Shown here in pieces: positions 36,062 through 45,782 of a stretch of 64,000 nt of DNA. The notes under the pieces are model-generated. The model worked only from the letters and a program-made list of their open reading frames with translations. It had not been told where the DNA came from and ran no database searches. Each line of letters begins with the position of its first letter. The stretch's first letter is position 1. The DNA comes from Cloacimonetes bacterium UBA5284 (GTDB lineage Bacteria > Cloacimonadota > Cloacimonadia > Cloacimonadales > Cloacimonadaceae). A program made the position numbers and the translations under genes. The stretch covers positions 7,805-71,804 of the forward strand of contig DHSO01000022.1 in the NCBI GenBank assembly GCA_002410505.1, read 5' to 3'.

Positions 36062-36922
36062 TTGAATAGGATTCAGCAATCTCTGCGTTACCTGCTCAAA
36101 GCCATGTGTTCGGAATACAATGGTATTCAAGTTTTCTTGTATCCCGGAACACTATTTTACTGGCTGTCCGGAAGTGGTTTGCTGGATTCCTTCAGCTCTT
36201 TGATGTCTATGCGAATGCACTTTCTGCCCTTGGTATTTTTCACCGTATTGCTTGCATATGTAGCCTTTATGGTGCTAAAGATATACACTACTATTTTTGA
36301 TGGACCGCACCGTATTTATCCCAAGCGACTTTCGGATTTCTGGGATCACGTGATCAATCTGCATCTCTATCTTTTCCTTACTGTGATTGTTCTCATGGTC
36401 TTCTTTGTACTCAGCAAATTTGTATCCTACTATTATGGTATCGATCTACCCCTCAGGCAGGGAGTATGGCTATTTTTCCGCGCTTTCACCATTTTGTTGA
36501 TCCTGTTCTACTATATTCGATCCATGTGGATCAGGCCTTTCAAGCAGCGGGAATTCAGTCTCCGGCGCAGCGAACGACACTGTTTGGCCTGGATGTCACG
36601 GCATTTCTGGGCTGCCATGAAATACACAGCAGTGATGCTGTTGCTTGTGCTGGTCGCGATTCGCTTGTATCTGATCGTGATCGTGGTGATTATCTCTCCC
36701 GTATTGTCTGTCCTGGGCTCGTTGATCGGGCAGAAATTGATCATCGAGCTGATTCCGGTGTTTAGCATGGGTAGCATTTTTTACAATGTCTTCATGCTCT
36801 TTGCAGCCTTCATGCTATCCAATCTATTTTTCTATCCTATCATAAAACTGGGTCAGAGCTTGCTGATGGCAATGCATCCGATCTCAATCAAGCAGGTGAA
36901 CCATGCCAAAAGCGAAAAGTAA
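36062..36922 (+). CDS. Polytopic membrane protein of unknown function
   Basis: About 286 aa with six hydrophobic segments (for example FLPLVFFTVLLAYVAFMVL and AVMLLLVLVAIRLYLIVIVV) and a basic loop between the fourth and fifth. The TTG at 36062 is preferred: AGGCGG lies 5 bases ahead of it, whereas the GTG at 36056 overlaps that site. Embedded in an envelope operon between an outer-membrane protein and a YibQ-type deacetylase. No family recognised. Confidence 0.7.
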   Translation: MNRIQQSLRYLLKAMCSEYNGIQVFLYPGTLFYWLSGSGLLDSFSSLMSMRMHFLPLVFFTVLLAYVAFMVLKIYTTIFDGPHRIYPKRLSDFWDHVINLHLYLFLTVIVLMVFFVLSKFVSYYYGIDLPLRQGVWLFFRAFTILLILFYYIRSMWIRPFKQREFSLRRSERHCLAWMSRHFWAAMKYTAVMLLLVLVAIRLYLIVIVVIISPVLSVLGSLIGQKLIIELIPVFSMGSIFYNVFMLFAAFMLSNLFFYPIIKLGQSLLMAMHPISIKQVNHAKSEK

Positions 36923-38234
36923 AACCAGAAAAAAACCTAAAGTAAAAAAGATAAAACGTAGACATCCGCGTCTGGGACTGTTTCTCCTGGCCGGATTATC
37001 TACAGTTCTGATAATGTGGGCTCTGATACGCGAACCTGTATCCGCTCCCCAAGATCTGGAACAGATGGTCGTGCAAGAGATTCATGAACGTACCGCAAAA
37101 CCCGCCGCCGCTGAAAAAAAAGCACAAAGCGATGTAGGGAAAGATGATGAGCCCACCGGCTCTGATAGGGTGGACGTGCAAGATGCCATATCTGCCAAAG
37201 AAGCCCAAAAAGTAGGGCAATCCCGGCCAAGACCCGGCGAAAGCGATCTGGATCTTGTGATCCGGAACTCCGCAGAAAAGTTAGGTGTTCCCGATAGCGC
37301 TCTCCGGCGCAAAAAAGTGGACAGTCTGGTGAGTTATAGCGTCCCCATCGACAGAAATAAGATGGACCTTACATATGCCAACATGATCTTCAAGGGGGCC
37401 ATAGAACAGGCAGGTGCCAAGTTCCTGGAAGGCAAAGACAATAGAAACAAACAGAGTCTTAGCTTTGGGCGAAAAAACATCAGCGACACATATGAACTGG
37501 ATCTTTACTACGATTCTTCCATCTATCAAAACAAGACAAATCCCAAGACTATCACTATTGTCATCGATGATTTCGGTTCCATCGACGGCAGCCTGCTAGA
37601 CGGTTTTTTCGAGCTTGATCCACAAATCTGCTTTGCCATATTCCCGGACGAGGAGAATAGCGTAACTACCATGCAACGCGCCACAGCTCAGGGCAGAGAG
37701 AGCATTATTCACGTACCGATGGAACCCATTGGTTACCCAAGAGTAAATCCCGGACCAAACGCGATCCTGGTACAACATGATGAAGCAAAGATTGCCAGAA
37801 CACTGGATCAGTTTCAGAAGAAGCTGCCGGATTGCATCGGCATAAACAACCATATGGGAAGTCTTGCAACTACTGATCCCGACGTCATGCAGGCTGTGAT
37901 GAACGCTCTGAAGAAGCAGGATTTGCTCTTTCTGGACAGCCGTACTACCAATGTATCCATTGCCTATCAAACAGCGCAGAAATCTCATCTGAAAACCTTT
38001 AGAAACGACATCTTCTTGGATAGTCCAAACATCAGTCAATCTACCATGGAAGCAAAACTGAACCGCATTCTCGAGCTTTCCAGTGTGCAAAACCATGTGA
38101 TTGCAATTACCCATTGTCACAACAAAGATAAACTGGATTATCTGAAGAGTATAGTGCAACGGCTAAAGAAAGCCGGATACACCCTAGTACCGCTCTCTCA
38201 AATCGGAGAACGTAATATACCGGAGATTTTATGA
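36903..38234 (+). CDS. Divergent polysaccharide deacetylase (YibQ family)
   Basis: 443 aa. Very basic cytoplasmic N-terminus, one transmembrane segment (LGLFLLAGLSTVLIMWAL, residues 25-42), a low-complexity charged linker (45-120), and a divergent polysaccharide deacetylase domain from about 215: TITIVIDDFGS, CFAIFPDEENS, SIIHVPMEP, GINNHMGS and LFLDSRTTN. The NodB-like fold suggests action on cell-wall or envelope glycans in the periplasm. Its start overlaps the preceding gene by 20 bases with AGGTGA as binding site; it overlaps uppP by 4. Confidence 0.86.
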   Translation: MPKAKSKTRKKPKVKKIKRRHPRLGLFLLAGLSTVLIMWALIREPVSAPQDLEQMVVQEIHERTAKPAAAEKKAQSDVGKDDEPTGSDRVDVQDAISAKEAQKVGQSRPRPGESDLDLVIRNSAEKLGVPDSALRRKKVDSLVSYSVPIDRNKMDLTYANMIFKGAIEQAGAKFLEGKDNRNKQSLSFGRKNISDTYELDLYYDSSIYQNKTNPKTITIVIDDFGSIDGSLLDGFFELDPQICFAIFPDEENSVTTMQRATAQGRESIIHVPMEPIGYPRVNPGPNAILVQHDEAKIARTLDQFQKKLPDCIGINNHMGSLATTDPDVMQAVMNALKKQDLLFLDSRTTNVSIAYQTAQKSHLKTFRNDIFLDSPNISQSTMEAKLNRILELSSVQNHVIAITHCHNKDKLDYLKSIVQRLKKAGYTLVPLSQIGERNIPEIL

Positions 38235-39043
38235 ACTTTTTTCAAGCTATCTTTCTGGGTTTGATCCAGGGACTCACGGAATTCATTCCCGTAAGCTCTT
38301 CCGGACACTTGGTCCTGGCGCAGCACTTCTTGGGCATTGAAGGTGGGGGCGACATCAGCTTCGAGATCTTTATGCATCTGGGTACCCTAGTGGCGGTCAT
38401 AATCTTCTTCCATCGGCAAATCTGGGATCTCATAATGTCTTTGTTTTCCTGGAAATCCGGCCTGGATGGTGAGAATCACCGTAAAAACCGTTCCATCATG
38501 GCTTACCTGATCATCGCTACCTTAGCCACCGGTTTCTTTTATCTAATCTTCGGCGATTTGCTGAAAGGTGCCTATGATAAACCATTGTTTGTGGCGTTCA
38601 TGTTGCTTTTTACCGGGATCCTTATCTTTGTTTCGGATTTCGTGAAAAACACTTCAACCCCTTCATCAAACATCGGAATCATCAAATCAGTTTTGATCGG
38701 CCTAGCTCAGGGCATAGCCATCATTCCCGGCATCAGTCGCTCCGGCTCCACCATCTCGGCTTCTCTGTTTTGTGGTGTGAAACGCAAAGACGCGGCTCAT
38801 TTCTCTTTCTTGCTATCAATTCCTGCCATCTTGGCCGCAAACATCGGAGAATTGGAATCCCTCATGGCTTTGGATATGTCTGTATTGCATATATATCTGG
38901 CCGGCTTAGTAGCGTCTTTCGTAAGCGGGTATATGGTGATTGCCTTTCTTATCCGGCTTATCCAATCCGGTTCTCTGAAGTATTTTGCTTACTACGTCTG
39001 GCTGATCTCACTATTGGCCATTACGCTGATTTTGATAGGATAA
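38231..39043 (+). CDS. uppP: Undecaprenyl-diphosphate phosphatase
   Basis: Integral membrane enzyme (270 aa) that recycles the undecaprenyl carrier lipid for peptidoglycan and O-antigen synthesis and gives bacitracin tolerance. Signatures: QGLTEFIPVSSSGHLVLA near the N-terminus and PGISRSGSTISASL near residue 173; eight hydrophobic helices. The stop overlaps the holA start by one base (TAATG). Confidence 0.95.
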   Translation: MNFFQAIFLGLIQGLTEFIPVSSSGHLVLAQHFLGIEGGGDISFEIFMHLGTLVAVIIFFHRQIWDLIMSLFSWKSGLDGENHRKNRSIMAYLIIATLATGFFYLIFGDLLKGAYDKPLFVAFMLLFTGILIFVSDFVKNTSTPSSNIGIIKSVLIGLAQGIAIIPGISRSGSTISASLFCGVKRKDAAHFSFLLSIPAILAANIGELESLMALDMSVLHIYLAGLVASFVSGYMVIAFLIRLIQSGSLKYFAYYVWLISLLAITLILIG

Positions 39044-40050
39044 TGGCAGAGCAAGATAACAAGGCCCTGGCTTTCGATGCTTCCAAAGTGAAGCTGGGTA
39101 CAAACTATCTTCTGGTGGGTAGCGACGCTTATCTGATCGACAGCGTAATCAAACAGATTACATTGGTCCTGAAAAAGAAGGAGGACATAGATGTAAGCAC
39201 AGTGTATGGCGACGAGGTCAAAGCCGGTGAATTGGGAGAATATCTGGATACCTTTACCATTTTTTCCAGCGCCAAACTGGTGATAGTAAAAAACGCGGAA
39301 AAGATGTTGAAGAAAGAGCTGGAGGTTGTGGCAGATTACTTTGAATCTCCCTCGGATATACAATGCCTCATAGTAGTCACAGAAAAAACGGATGCAAAGT
39401 ATAATGCCTGGAAAAAGATTATATCCGGATCGCAGAAAGTGCAATGCGACCCTCCAAAATTTGTTAGTGAGATTCGAAATTGGCTATTGGCGGAGCTGAG
39501 CAAAGAGGGGAAAAGCATGAATCCCGCCGCTATCAACGAATTTTCCGACCGCATCGAAATGGATTATTTCAGTGCTGCAAATGAACTGACAAAGCTATTG
39601 CTTTTGGTGGGAGACCGCAAGCAGATCACTCAGCAAGATCTGAATCTTAGCCTCAGTGGAAACAGAGCGGGTACACAGATCGATTTCTTCCGCGCCCTTG
39701 GCCGCAGAAACATAAAAATCGCTTTGGAATCCTGCACTTTGATGCTGCAAGCTGATGTGGAACCACTGCAAATATTCTTTGGGCTCTACCGCTTCTATTT
39801 GAACCTGTATCGTGTCAATTTGATGCGGGAAAAGCATTTGACCGACAACGAAATAGCGCAAAAACACATGAATGATGTTTTTTACAGCCAGCGTAAAGAG
39901 TATCTGGTATTTGCCAAAAACTACAGTTTAAAAGCTTTGGAAAGCATCTTTGGCGTACTCTTGGAAACAGACTCCCTGCTCAAGAGCAGCCTGACGGATA
40001 AAACTCTGCAAATCGAACTCTGCATTATTCAAGCTTGCGACACAAAATGA
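39043..40050 (+). CDS. holA: DNA polymerase III delta subunit
   Basis: Clamp-loader subunit that opens the sliding clamp (335 aa from this ATG). The N-terminal domain has NYLLVGSDAYLIDSVI, typical of HolA; the C-terminal collar domain includes DFFRALGRRNIKIAL. A longer frame from 38770 would run through uppP and is rejected; the start at 39043 overlaps the uppP stop as TAATG. Overlaps malQ by ATGA. Confidence 0.92.
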   Translation: MAEQDNKALAFDASKVKLGTNYLLVGSDAYLIDSVIKQITLVLKKKEDIDVSTVYGDEVKAGELGEYLDTFTIFSSAKLVIVKNAEKMLKKELEVVADYFESPSDIQCLIVVTEKTDAKYNAWKKIISGSQKVQCDPPKFVSEIRNWLLAELSKEGKSMNPAAINEFSDRIEMDYFSAANELTKLLLLVGDRKQITQQDLNLSLSGNRAGTQIDFFRALGRRNIKIALESCTLMLQADVEPLQIFFGLYRFYLNLYRVNLMREKHLTDNEIAQKHMNDVFYSQRKEYLVFAKNYSLKALESIFGVLLETDSLLKSSLTDKTLQIELCIIQACDTK

Positions 40051-41471
40051 AACAAAGTGGCATTCTTCTGCATATATCCAGCCTGCCCACAGCTTTCGGC
40101 ATCGGAGATCTGGGCCCGGCTGCCTATGCTTTTGCCGACTATCTGCGCGCCAATGGACATTCGATCTGGCAAATCCTGCCTCTGAACTATCCGGGCTATG
40201 GTAATTCGCCCTACAATCCCATTTCTGCCTTTGCTTACAATGAATATCTGATCAGTCCCGAAATGATGCTGCATGATGGCCTTCTCTTCGAAGACGAATT
40301 GATCCCGGTCCCCATTACGGATATGGTGGATTTTGTTGCTGTGCGCACAGCAAAACAGACCATGCACAGCTTAGCTGCTGAAAGATATCTGCAAACCTGC
40401 GATATTGATGCTTTTATCGACCAGCATGCCACTCACATAAAACCATATCTGTCTTTTATATGGCTCTGCGAAAAATATGGCAATTCGGCATGGTACACCT
40501 GGAATAAAGTTCATCGCAGCTATTCCAGAGAGCTCTATGAACATTGCAAAAATGAACGCATTGTGCTACATGCAGCGGCAATGCAAGCCATATTTGTGGA
40601 TCAAATAACCCGCTTAAAACATCATCTGCAAAACATGGGTATCACTTTGTTTGGAGATATGCCCCTGTACCTGAGCTATGAAAGTGCTGAAGTGTGGGCA
40701 AATCAACATTTGTTTGATCTGAACGACGATGGTGAACGCCTCAGCGTGGCTGGCGTACCTCCAGATGCTTATGCCGAAGATGGGCAGCTGTGGGGTAATC
40801 CTACCTACAGATGGGATCGGATGAAGGAAGCAGGTTTTAGCCTCTTTTTTGATCGCATCGAGCAAGCTCTGAAACACCTGGACCTATTGCGTCTCGATCA
40901 CTTCATCGGCTATGTGAATTACTGGAAAGTACCATGTCCCAATGGCGTTATTCCACAAACAGCGATTGATGGTGAATGGATTCAAGCCCTGCCGGGTGAT
41001 TTTTTCTCCGCATTAAAGCAGAGATTCGCCAGTGAACACTTTGTTGCCGAGGACTTAGGTATATTGAACGAACAGGTATGTCGTTTTAGAGATGACATGG
41101 CTTTGCCGGGGATGATTATCCTGCAATTCTGTTTCGAAGAAAGCGTCCCCCATGTGCAGGATTACCCCTCTGATCGTCTGATTTACACTGGCACACATGA
41201 CAATAACACCACCCGGGGCTGGTGGGATGCGTTGCCCCTTGATTCTCCGTCACGTTCGAATCTGTTGGAATATTGCCAGACCCGGATGGAAGGTATTTTT
41301 CCAAATTCAGAAAACATCGCAACCATCATGATGGACATAGCCACACAATCAGGTTGTGAGCGCGTGATATTTCCTATGCAAGATATCTTGAATCTGGATG
41401 CCAAATCTCGCATGAACATACCCGGTACAGCACTGGGGAACTGGCAGTGGCGGCTTACCGGACAAAAATAG
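40047..41471 (+). CDS. malQ: 4-alpha-glucanotransferase (amylomaltase)
   Basis: Glycoside hydrolase family 77 enzyme transferring alpha-1,4-glucan segments (474 aa). Catalytic motifs: LRLDHFIGYVNYW (Asp nucleophile), HFVAEDLGIL (Glu acid/base) and GTHDNNTTRGWW (third Asp). The start at 40047 (ATGA overlap with holA) is preferred to a TTG four codons upstream; neither has a strong binding site. Implies glycogen or maltodextrin use, although no other such gene is nearby. Confidence 0.95.
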   Translation: MKQSGILLHISSLPTAFGIGDLGPAAYAFADYLRANGHSIWQILPLNYPGYGNSPYNPISAFAYNEYLISPEMMLHDGLLFEDELIPVPITDMVDFVAVRTAKQTMHSLAAERYLQTCDIDAFIDQHATHIKPYLSFIWLCEKYGNSAWYTWNKVHRSYSRELYEHCKNERIVLHAAAMQAIFVDQITRLKHHLQNMGITLFGDMPLYLSYESAEVWANQHLFDLNDDGERLSVAGVPPDAYAEDGQLWGNPTYRWDRMKEAGFSLFFDRIEQALKHLDLLRLDHFIGYVNYWKVPCPNGVIPQTAIDGEWIQALPGDFFSALKQRFASEHFVAEDLGILNEQVCRFRDDMALPGMIILQFCFEESVPHVQDYPSDRLIYTGTHDNNTTRGWWDALPLDSPSRSNLLEYCQTRMEGIFPNSENIATIMMDIATQSGCERVIFPMQDILNLDAKSRMNIPGTALGNWQWRLTGQK

Positions 41472-41938
41472 CCCATATCAGATAGCCAGCTCTCCTGCCG
41501 GAAAACATATCTTCCAACTCCTCCCCCCATATACTAAGCTGTGCCGAAGCTGATATCATCCCGTTATCATCCAGTGATCACTACATTATCACGCCTTTGC
41601 GTCAACATCGGCACTGCTTGAAGCATAGGGTAGCGAGTGGGATTGGTAACAACGAATATACAAGCCCAAATATATTACAAGTAAAGTCTCTATAGGGAGA
41701 AGTGAAAAACAGCTCCATAAGTTATTCAGATACGTCAGGAATCATAACTAAGAGCTTTTGTATGACAAGAGACACCGTAGCAGCGGTTTTGAGCTGAGAG
41801 AGAGTAGCAGCGGTTTTCATCCGCCGGACAAAAGCATATAGCAGATGCATTTGCAGATAAAACTGCGGTTAAAGGCCGCGCCCACTCTAGCTGAACCTGC
41901 ACATAAACGTGAAAGAAATTAGCAGTCTCACTTTTCGA
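41472..41938. other. Intergenic region upstream of hrcA
   Basis: About 470 bases without a credible ORF or RNA gene. Contains a direct repeat GTAGCAGCGGTTTT (41777-41790 and 41804-41817, period 27), the second copy followed by CATCCGCCGG. No terminator for malQ is obvious. Confidence 0.5.
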
Positions 41939-41966
41939 TTGACAATTTTCTGGTCTTGATTAATTT
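41939..41966 (+). promoter_or_regulatory. Putative promoter of the hrcA heat-shock operon
   Basis: TTGACA (41939-41944), 16-base spacer, TAATTT (41961-41966). Transcription would begin just before the CIRCE-like operator, the classic arrangement for HrcA repression. Confidence 0.5.
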
Positions 41967-41975
41967 GTCTTCAGC

Positions 41976-42002
41976 TTAGCAGTTCAATGATTAGACTGCT
42001 AA
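41976..42002 (+). promoter_or_regulatory. CIRCE-like HrcA operator (variant sequence)
   Basis: Inverted repeat TTAGCAGTT-N9-GACTGCTAA with exactly the 9-9-9 geometry of CIRCE (canonical TTAGCACTC-N9-GAGTGCTAA); arms match each other at 8 of 9 positions. Located 21 bases before hrcA and just after its putative promoter. Confidence 0.85.
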
Positions 42003-42023
42003 AATAAAAAAGAGGCGGAAATC

Positions 42024-43088
42024 ATGAAAAAGAATCAAGCTCGATTAGTACATACACTTAGTGCTCTGGTTGATGAATACATCCAGACATGTGAGCCCGT
42101 CTCTTCGCGGGTTTTGAGCGAGAAATATCTCTGTGATGTATCTTCGGCCACCTTGCGACTAGATCTTTTGAAGCTGGAAGAGCAGAATTTGATCTCTCAG
42201 CCGCACACTTCGGCAGGCAGAGTACCTACCATCAGCGGATATCGCAGGTATCTGGAATATATCGAACCTGAACATAAGAAAGTAAGCTATGCGCGCATGG
42301 ATACATTGCGCGAGCTATTGATACAGAATTATAAGGATACCCCCCGGGCATTGCATTTTGTGATGCAGATGCTGGCTCACGAGACGGACCAGCTATCCTT
42401 TGTAGCCGAGCCGGAAGTATCCAGCGGATATCTATCATGTCTGGAAGTTTTTTCCATCAGTGATGGGAAATTGTTGTTTGTAATGAGCCTGGATAGCGGC
42501 CTGGACAAAACCGTTATTCTGAAATGCAATTATGAGATCAACGATGCTCAATTGAAGAAACTGGTGCGATATCTGAACGATGAATTGGTGGGTCTCAGGA
42601 TCTACGATATTGCCAACAAAGTATTGGTGGACATGCGTGAACGCAGCATGGGTGACAACGATATCCTCAGCCAATTTCTCAGTGAATTGCACAAAGCTTT
42701 TATCGAGATCAGCGATTTCTTTATCCACTACGATGGCAGCATCAAGTTTTTGGAGCAACCGGAATTTGATTCCAAGGAAGCTATTTTGAGCTTCATGAAC
42801 CTGATCCAGCGGCAAGATTTCCTGCTGAATTCCATGCGAAACAAATCGTCAAATGCCGTTGAAGTGCTTATGGGAGAAGAATTTGCGGACACGAGATACA
42901 GCGATTATGCTCTGATATTTGGGAAATATGAAGTCTTTGGTATACCCGGATATCTGGGTGTGCTTACGCCGATACGAACGGATTACAGGCGTTTGATTCC
43001 GCTGGTGAGAGACGTTACAAATACAATTACTCAGACTACTAAGCGGGGGATGGTGGTACCCAAGAGGAGAATTCATGACAAAAAATAA
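42024..43088 (+). CDS. hrcA: Heat-inducible transcription repressor HrcA
   Basis: Repressor of chaperone operons that binds CIRCE (354 aa). N-terminal winged helix (VSSRVLSEKYLCDVSSATLR) with the conserved LISQPHTSAGRVPTISGYR stretch, then the GAF-like dimerisation domain ending in IRTDYRRLIPLVRDVTN. It sits directly behind a CIRCE-like operator, so the operon is very likely autoregulated and induced on heat or misfolding stress. GAGGCGG precedes the ATG; grpE overlaps by 14 bases. Confidence 0.95.
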   Translation: MKKNQARLVHTLSALVDEYIQTCEPVSSRVLSEKYLCDVSSATLRLDLLKLEEQNLISQPHTSAGRVPTISGYRRYLEYIEPEHKKVSYARMDTLRELLIQNYKDTPRALHFVMQMLAHETDQLSFVAEPEVSSGYLSCLEVFSISDGKLLFVMSLDSGLDKTVILKCNYEINDAQLKKLVRYLNDELVGLRIYDIANKVLVDMRERSMGDNDILSQFLSELHKAFIEISDFFIHYDGSIKFLEQPEFDSKEAILSFMNLIQRQDFLLNSMRNKSSNAVEVLMGEEFADTRYSDYALIFGKYEVFGIPGYLGVLTPIRTDYRRLIPLVRDVTNTITQTTKRGMVVPKRRIHDKK

Positions 43089-43707
43089 GAAGAAGGCGGG
43101 AGCATCCACGCCGGAAAAGGATATAAAGATGCAGCGTAATACCGAACAAGCTGAAAGCCAGGAAGAAACTACAGTGGAAATGGATATTCAGAATAAAAAA
43201 ATTGCAGAAGTCACTACTGAGGCAGACAGCGAGCCGGACGAGATGGAGAATCTGAAAATGAATCTGGCAGAGTATAAGGATAAGTATCTCAGGACCATGG
43301 CGGAGTTTGAGAATTTCCGTAAACGCAGTAATAGCGAAAAGGCGGATTGGATACGTCATGCGACCAAGGAATTGGCATTACATATATGCGATGTGGTCGA
43401 TAACTTCGAACGCGCCCTCAGTCAGGCAAAAAGTGAGGATCTTGATACTCCTTTTGGTAAGGGTGTAATCCTCATCGAAAAGCAATTGGTGAAAGCCCTG
43501 GAAAATGAAGGCGTAAAAAGGATTGAGGCTTTGGGTAGTGAATTCAACCCCGAGTATCATGAAGCATTGGCGCACATTGCCAGCGAATATGAAGAAAACA
43601 CTGTGGCCGCTATCATACAGAACGGATATACAATGCATGAAAAGGTTATCCGTCCGGTTCGAGTAGCAGTCTCAAACGGAAATAAAATGAATACCCTGGA
43701 GGAATAA
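43075..43707 (+). CDS. grpE: Nucleotide exchange factor GrpE
   Basis: DnaK co-chaperone (210 aa): charged, disordered N-terminus (residues 1-65), long coiled coil (65-110, containing YLRTMAEFENFRKRS) and C-terminal beta domain with FNPEYHEALAH and GYTMHEKVIRPVRVAVS. Ribosome binding site GAGGAG. Its stop is immediately followed by dnaK. Confidence 0.95.
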   Translation: MTKNKKKAGASTPEKDIKMQRNTEQAESQEETTVEMDIQNKKIAEVTTEADSEPDEMENLKMNLAEYKDKYLRTMAEFENFRKRSNSEKADWIRHATKELALHICDVVDNFERALSQAKSEDLDTPFGKGVILIEKQLVKALENEGVKRIEALGSEFNPEYHEALAHIASEYEENTVAAIIQNGYTMHEKVIRPVRVAVSNGNKMNTLEE

Positions 43708-45669
43708 ATGGGAAAGATAATTGGAATCGATCTGGGAACCACAAACTCCTGCGTTGCAGTGGTTGAAGGTGGTAAACCTGTTGTAATCACAAACGCAGAA
43801 GGTGGACGCACCACTCCGTCTGTAGTTGCATTTACCAAGGACGGTCAAAGACTGGTTGGTCAATTGGCAAAGCGACAAGCAGTCACAAATCCGATCAACA
43901 CGGTATTTTCGATAAAACGCTTTATGGGACGTGCTTACGGCGAAGTGAGCGAAGAGATCAAACAAGTGCCTTTCAAAGTAAAATCCGGCATCAAAAATCA
44001 AGCCGCAGTGCATATAGACAGCGAAAACAAGGACTTCACTCCTCAAGAGATATCTGCTATGGTGCTAACCCGCATGAAGGAAACAGCGGAGGCGTATCTT
44101 GGTACCACGGTAACTGAAGCTGTGATCACTGTCCCCGCATATTTCAACGATGATCAGCGTCAGGCAACCAAGGATGCCGGTAAAGTGGCGGGTCTGGAAG
44201 TGAAACGCATCATCAACGAACCCACTGCCGCAGCTTTGGCCTATGGAATGGAAAACAAGAAAGAACAAAAAGTAGCTGTGTACGATCTGGGTGGCGGCAC
44301 TTTCGATATCTCCATTCTCGATATTTCGTCCGGAGTGGTGGAAGTGCTATCTACCAATGGGGATACTCATCTGGGCGGAGATGATTTTGACAAACGGGTA
44401 ATGGACTGGATCCTGGAGCAATTTAAAAAACAAGAAGGCATCGATCTCAGTAAAGATGCTATGGCATTGCAGCGCTTGCGTGAAGCAGCCGAAAAGGCCA
44501 AGATCGAGCTATCCGGAACTCAGACCACAAACATCAATTTGCCCTTCATCACCGCAGACGCCACTGGGCCCAAACACTTGAATCTGGACCTCAGTTTATC
44601 AGAATTCAATCGTTTAACCGGAGATTTGGTGGAACGATCCCTAGGTCCATGCAAGAAGGCTTTGGCTGACGCAAAACTGAGCACATCCGATATCCAGGAA
44701 GTGCTGATGGTAGGTGGTAGCACTCGTATCCCGGCGGTGGGAGAAGCTGTGGAGAAGTTCTTTGGAAAGAAGGTGAATCGAAGCCTCAATCCGGATGAAG
44801 TGGTAGCCATCGGCGCTGCGATTCAGGGAGCTATCCTTTCCGGTGACGACAAGGTTTCCGATGTACTCTTGCTGGATGTAACTCCGCTGTCTTTGGGTAT
44901 CGAGACTCTGGGAAGTATGATGACTACCCTTATTCCCCGCAATACCACCATCCCCACGAAGAAGAGTCAGGTGTTTTCAACTGCTGCAGACAATCAGACT
45001 GCTGTTACCATCCATGTATTGCAGGGTGAACGCCCCATGGCTCCGGATAACAAGAGTTTGGGCAGATTCGACCTCGTGGGTATACCCTCAGCTCCTCGCG
45101 GAATACCACAGATAGAAGTTACTTTCGATATAGATGCCAATGGCATTTTGCATGTGTCTGCAAAAGATAAGGGCACAGGCAAAGAGCAATCCATCAAGAT
45201 AGATCGCGCCGGCAGCATCGACAAGGAAGATATCGATCGTATGGTGAAGGATGCTGAATTGCACGCTGAAGAGGATAAAAAGCGCCAGGAATTTGTAAGC
45301 GCAAAAAATGAACTGGATACTTTGATCTTCAGCACCGAGAAGAGCCTTTCCGAATATGGCGACAAGCTATCTGAAAGCGAAAAAAGCGAATTGGAAGCAG
45401 ATCTGAAGAACGCCAAGGAACAGCTTGAGAGAGCAAGTGATAAAGATCAGATTGAGCAGATCAAAGAAAGCCTATCCAAAAAAGCACAAAAACTGGGTGA
45501 GATAATCTACGCCAATATGCAACAACAACAGCAACAAGGTGGCGGAGGAGGATTTGATCCCAATGCACAGGGCTTCAATCCGGAGGATTTTGCCGGAACG
45601 CAGAACGAAGGACAACAAAAAGAAGATGGCCCCATAGACGCTGATTTTGAGGTAGTGGACGATAAATAA
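43708..45669 (+). CDS. dnaK: Chaperone DnaK (Hsp70)
   Basis: ATP-dependent chaperone (653 aa). Nucleotide-binding domain with IGIDLGTTNSCVAV, VYDLGGGTFDISIL and VGGSTRIPAV; substrate-binding domain with LLDVTPLSLGIET; helical lid; Gln-rich and Gly-rich linker (QQQQQQGGGGG) and the charged C-terminal end ADFEVVDDK. Starts at the base after the grpE stop. A hairpin between dnaK and dnaJ may reduce transcription into dnaJ. Confidence 0.98.
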   Translation: MGKIIGIDLGTTNSCVAVVEGGKPVVITNAEGGRTTPSVVAFTKDGQRLVGQLAKRQAVTNPINTVFSIKRFMGRAYGEVSEEIKQVPFKVKSGIKNQAAVHIDSENKDFTPQEISAMVLTRMKETAEAYLGTTVTEAVITVPAYFNDDQRQATKDAGKVAGLEVKRIINEPTAAALAYGMENKKEQKVAVYDLGGGTFDISILDISSGVVEVLSTNGDTHLGGDDFDKRVMDWILEQFKKQEGIDLSKDAMALQRLREAAEKAKIELSGTQTTNINLPFITADATGPKHLNLDLSLSEFNRLTGDLVERSLGPCKKALADAKLSTSDIQEVLMVGGSTRIPAVGEAVEKFFGKKVNRSLNPDEVVAIGAAIQGAILSGDDKVSDVLLLDVTPLSLGIETLGSMMTTLIPRNTTIPTKKSQVFSTAADNQTAVTIHVLQGERPMAPDNKSLGRFDLVGIPSAPRGIPQIEVTFDIDANGILHVSAKDKGTGKEQSIKIDRAGSIDKEDIDRMVKDAELHAEEDKKRQEFVSAKNELDTLIFSTEKSLSEYGDKLSESEKSELEADLKNAKEQLERASDKDQIEQIKESLSKKAQKLGEIIYANMQQQQQQGGGGGFDPNAQGFNPEDFAGTQNEGQQKEDGPIDADFEVVDDK

Positions 45670-45690
45670 AACATTAACATAGACATCCTT

Positions 45691-45725
45691 GGGATAGCCT
45701 GAACAAGGCTATCCCGGGCTTTGTT
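45691..45725 (+). terminator. Hairpin between dnaK and dnaJ (terminator or attenuator)
   Basis: Perfect 9-bp stem GGGATAGCC/GGCTATCCC with loop TGAACAA, followed by a broken T tract (CTTTGTTTTC). Partial termination would leave dnaJ at a lower level than dnaK; that is inference. Confidence 0.6.
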
Positions 45726-45782
45726 TTCGATTTATGGTTCTGCTGATGACATGGCAGACGATTTCAATTTTTAGGAGAATAG

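Noticed and set aside
38770..39042. Longer N-terminus for holA
   Set aside because: Would overlap the transmembrane part of uppP for 270 bases; HolA homology starts at the ATG of the TAATG junction.
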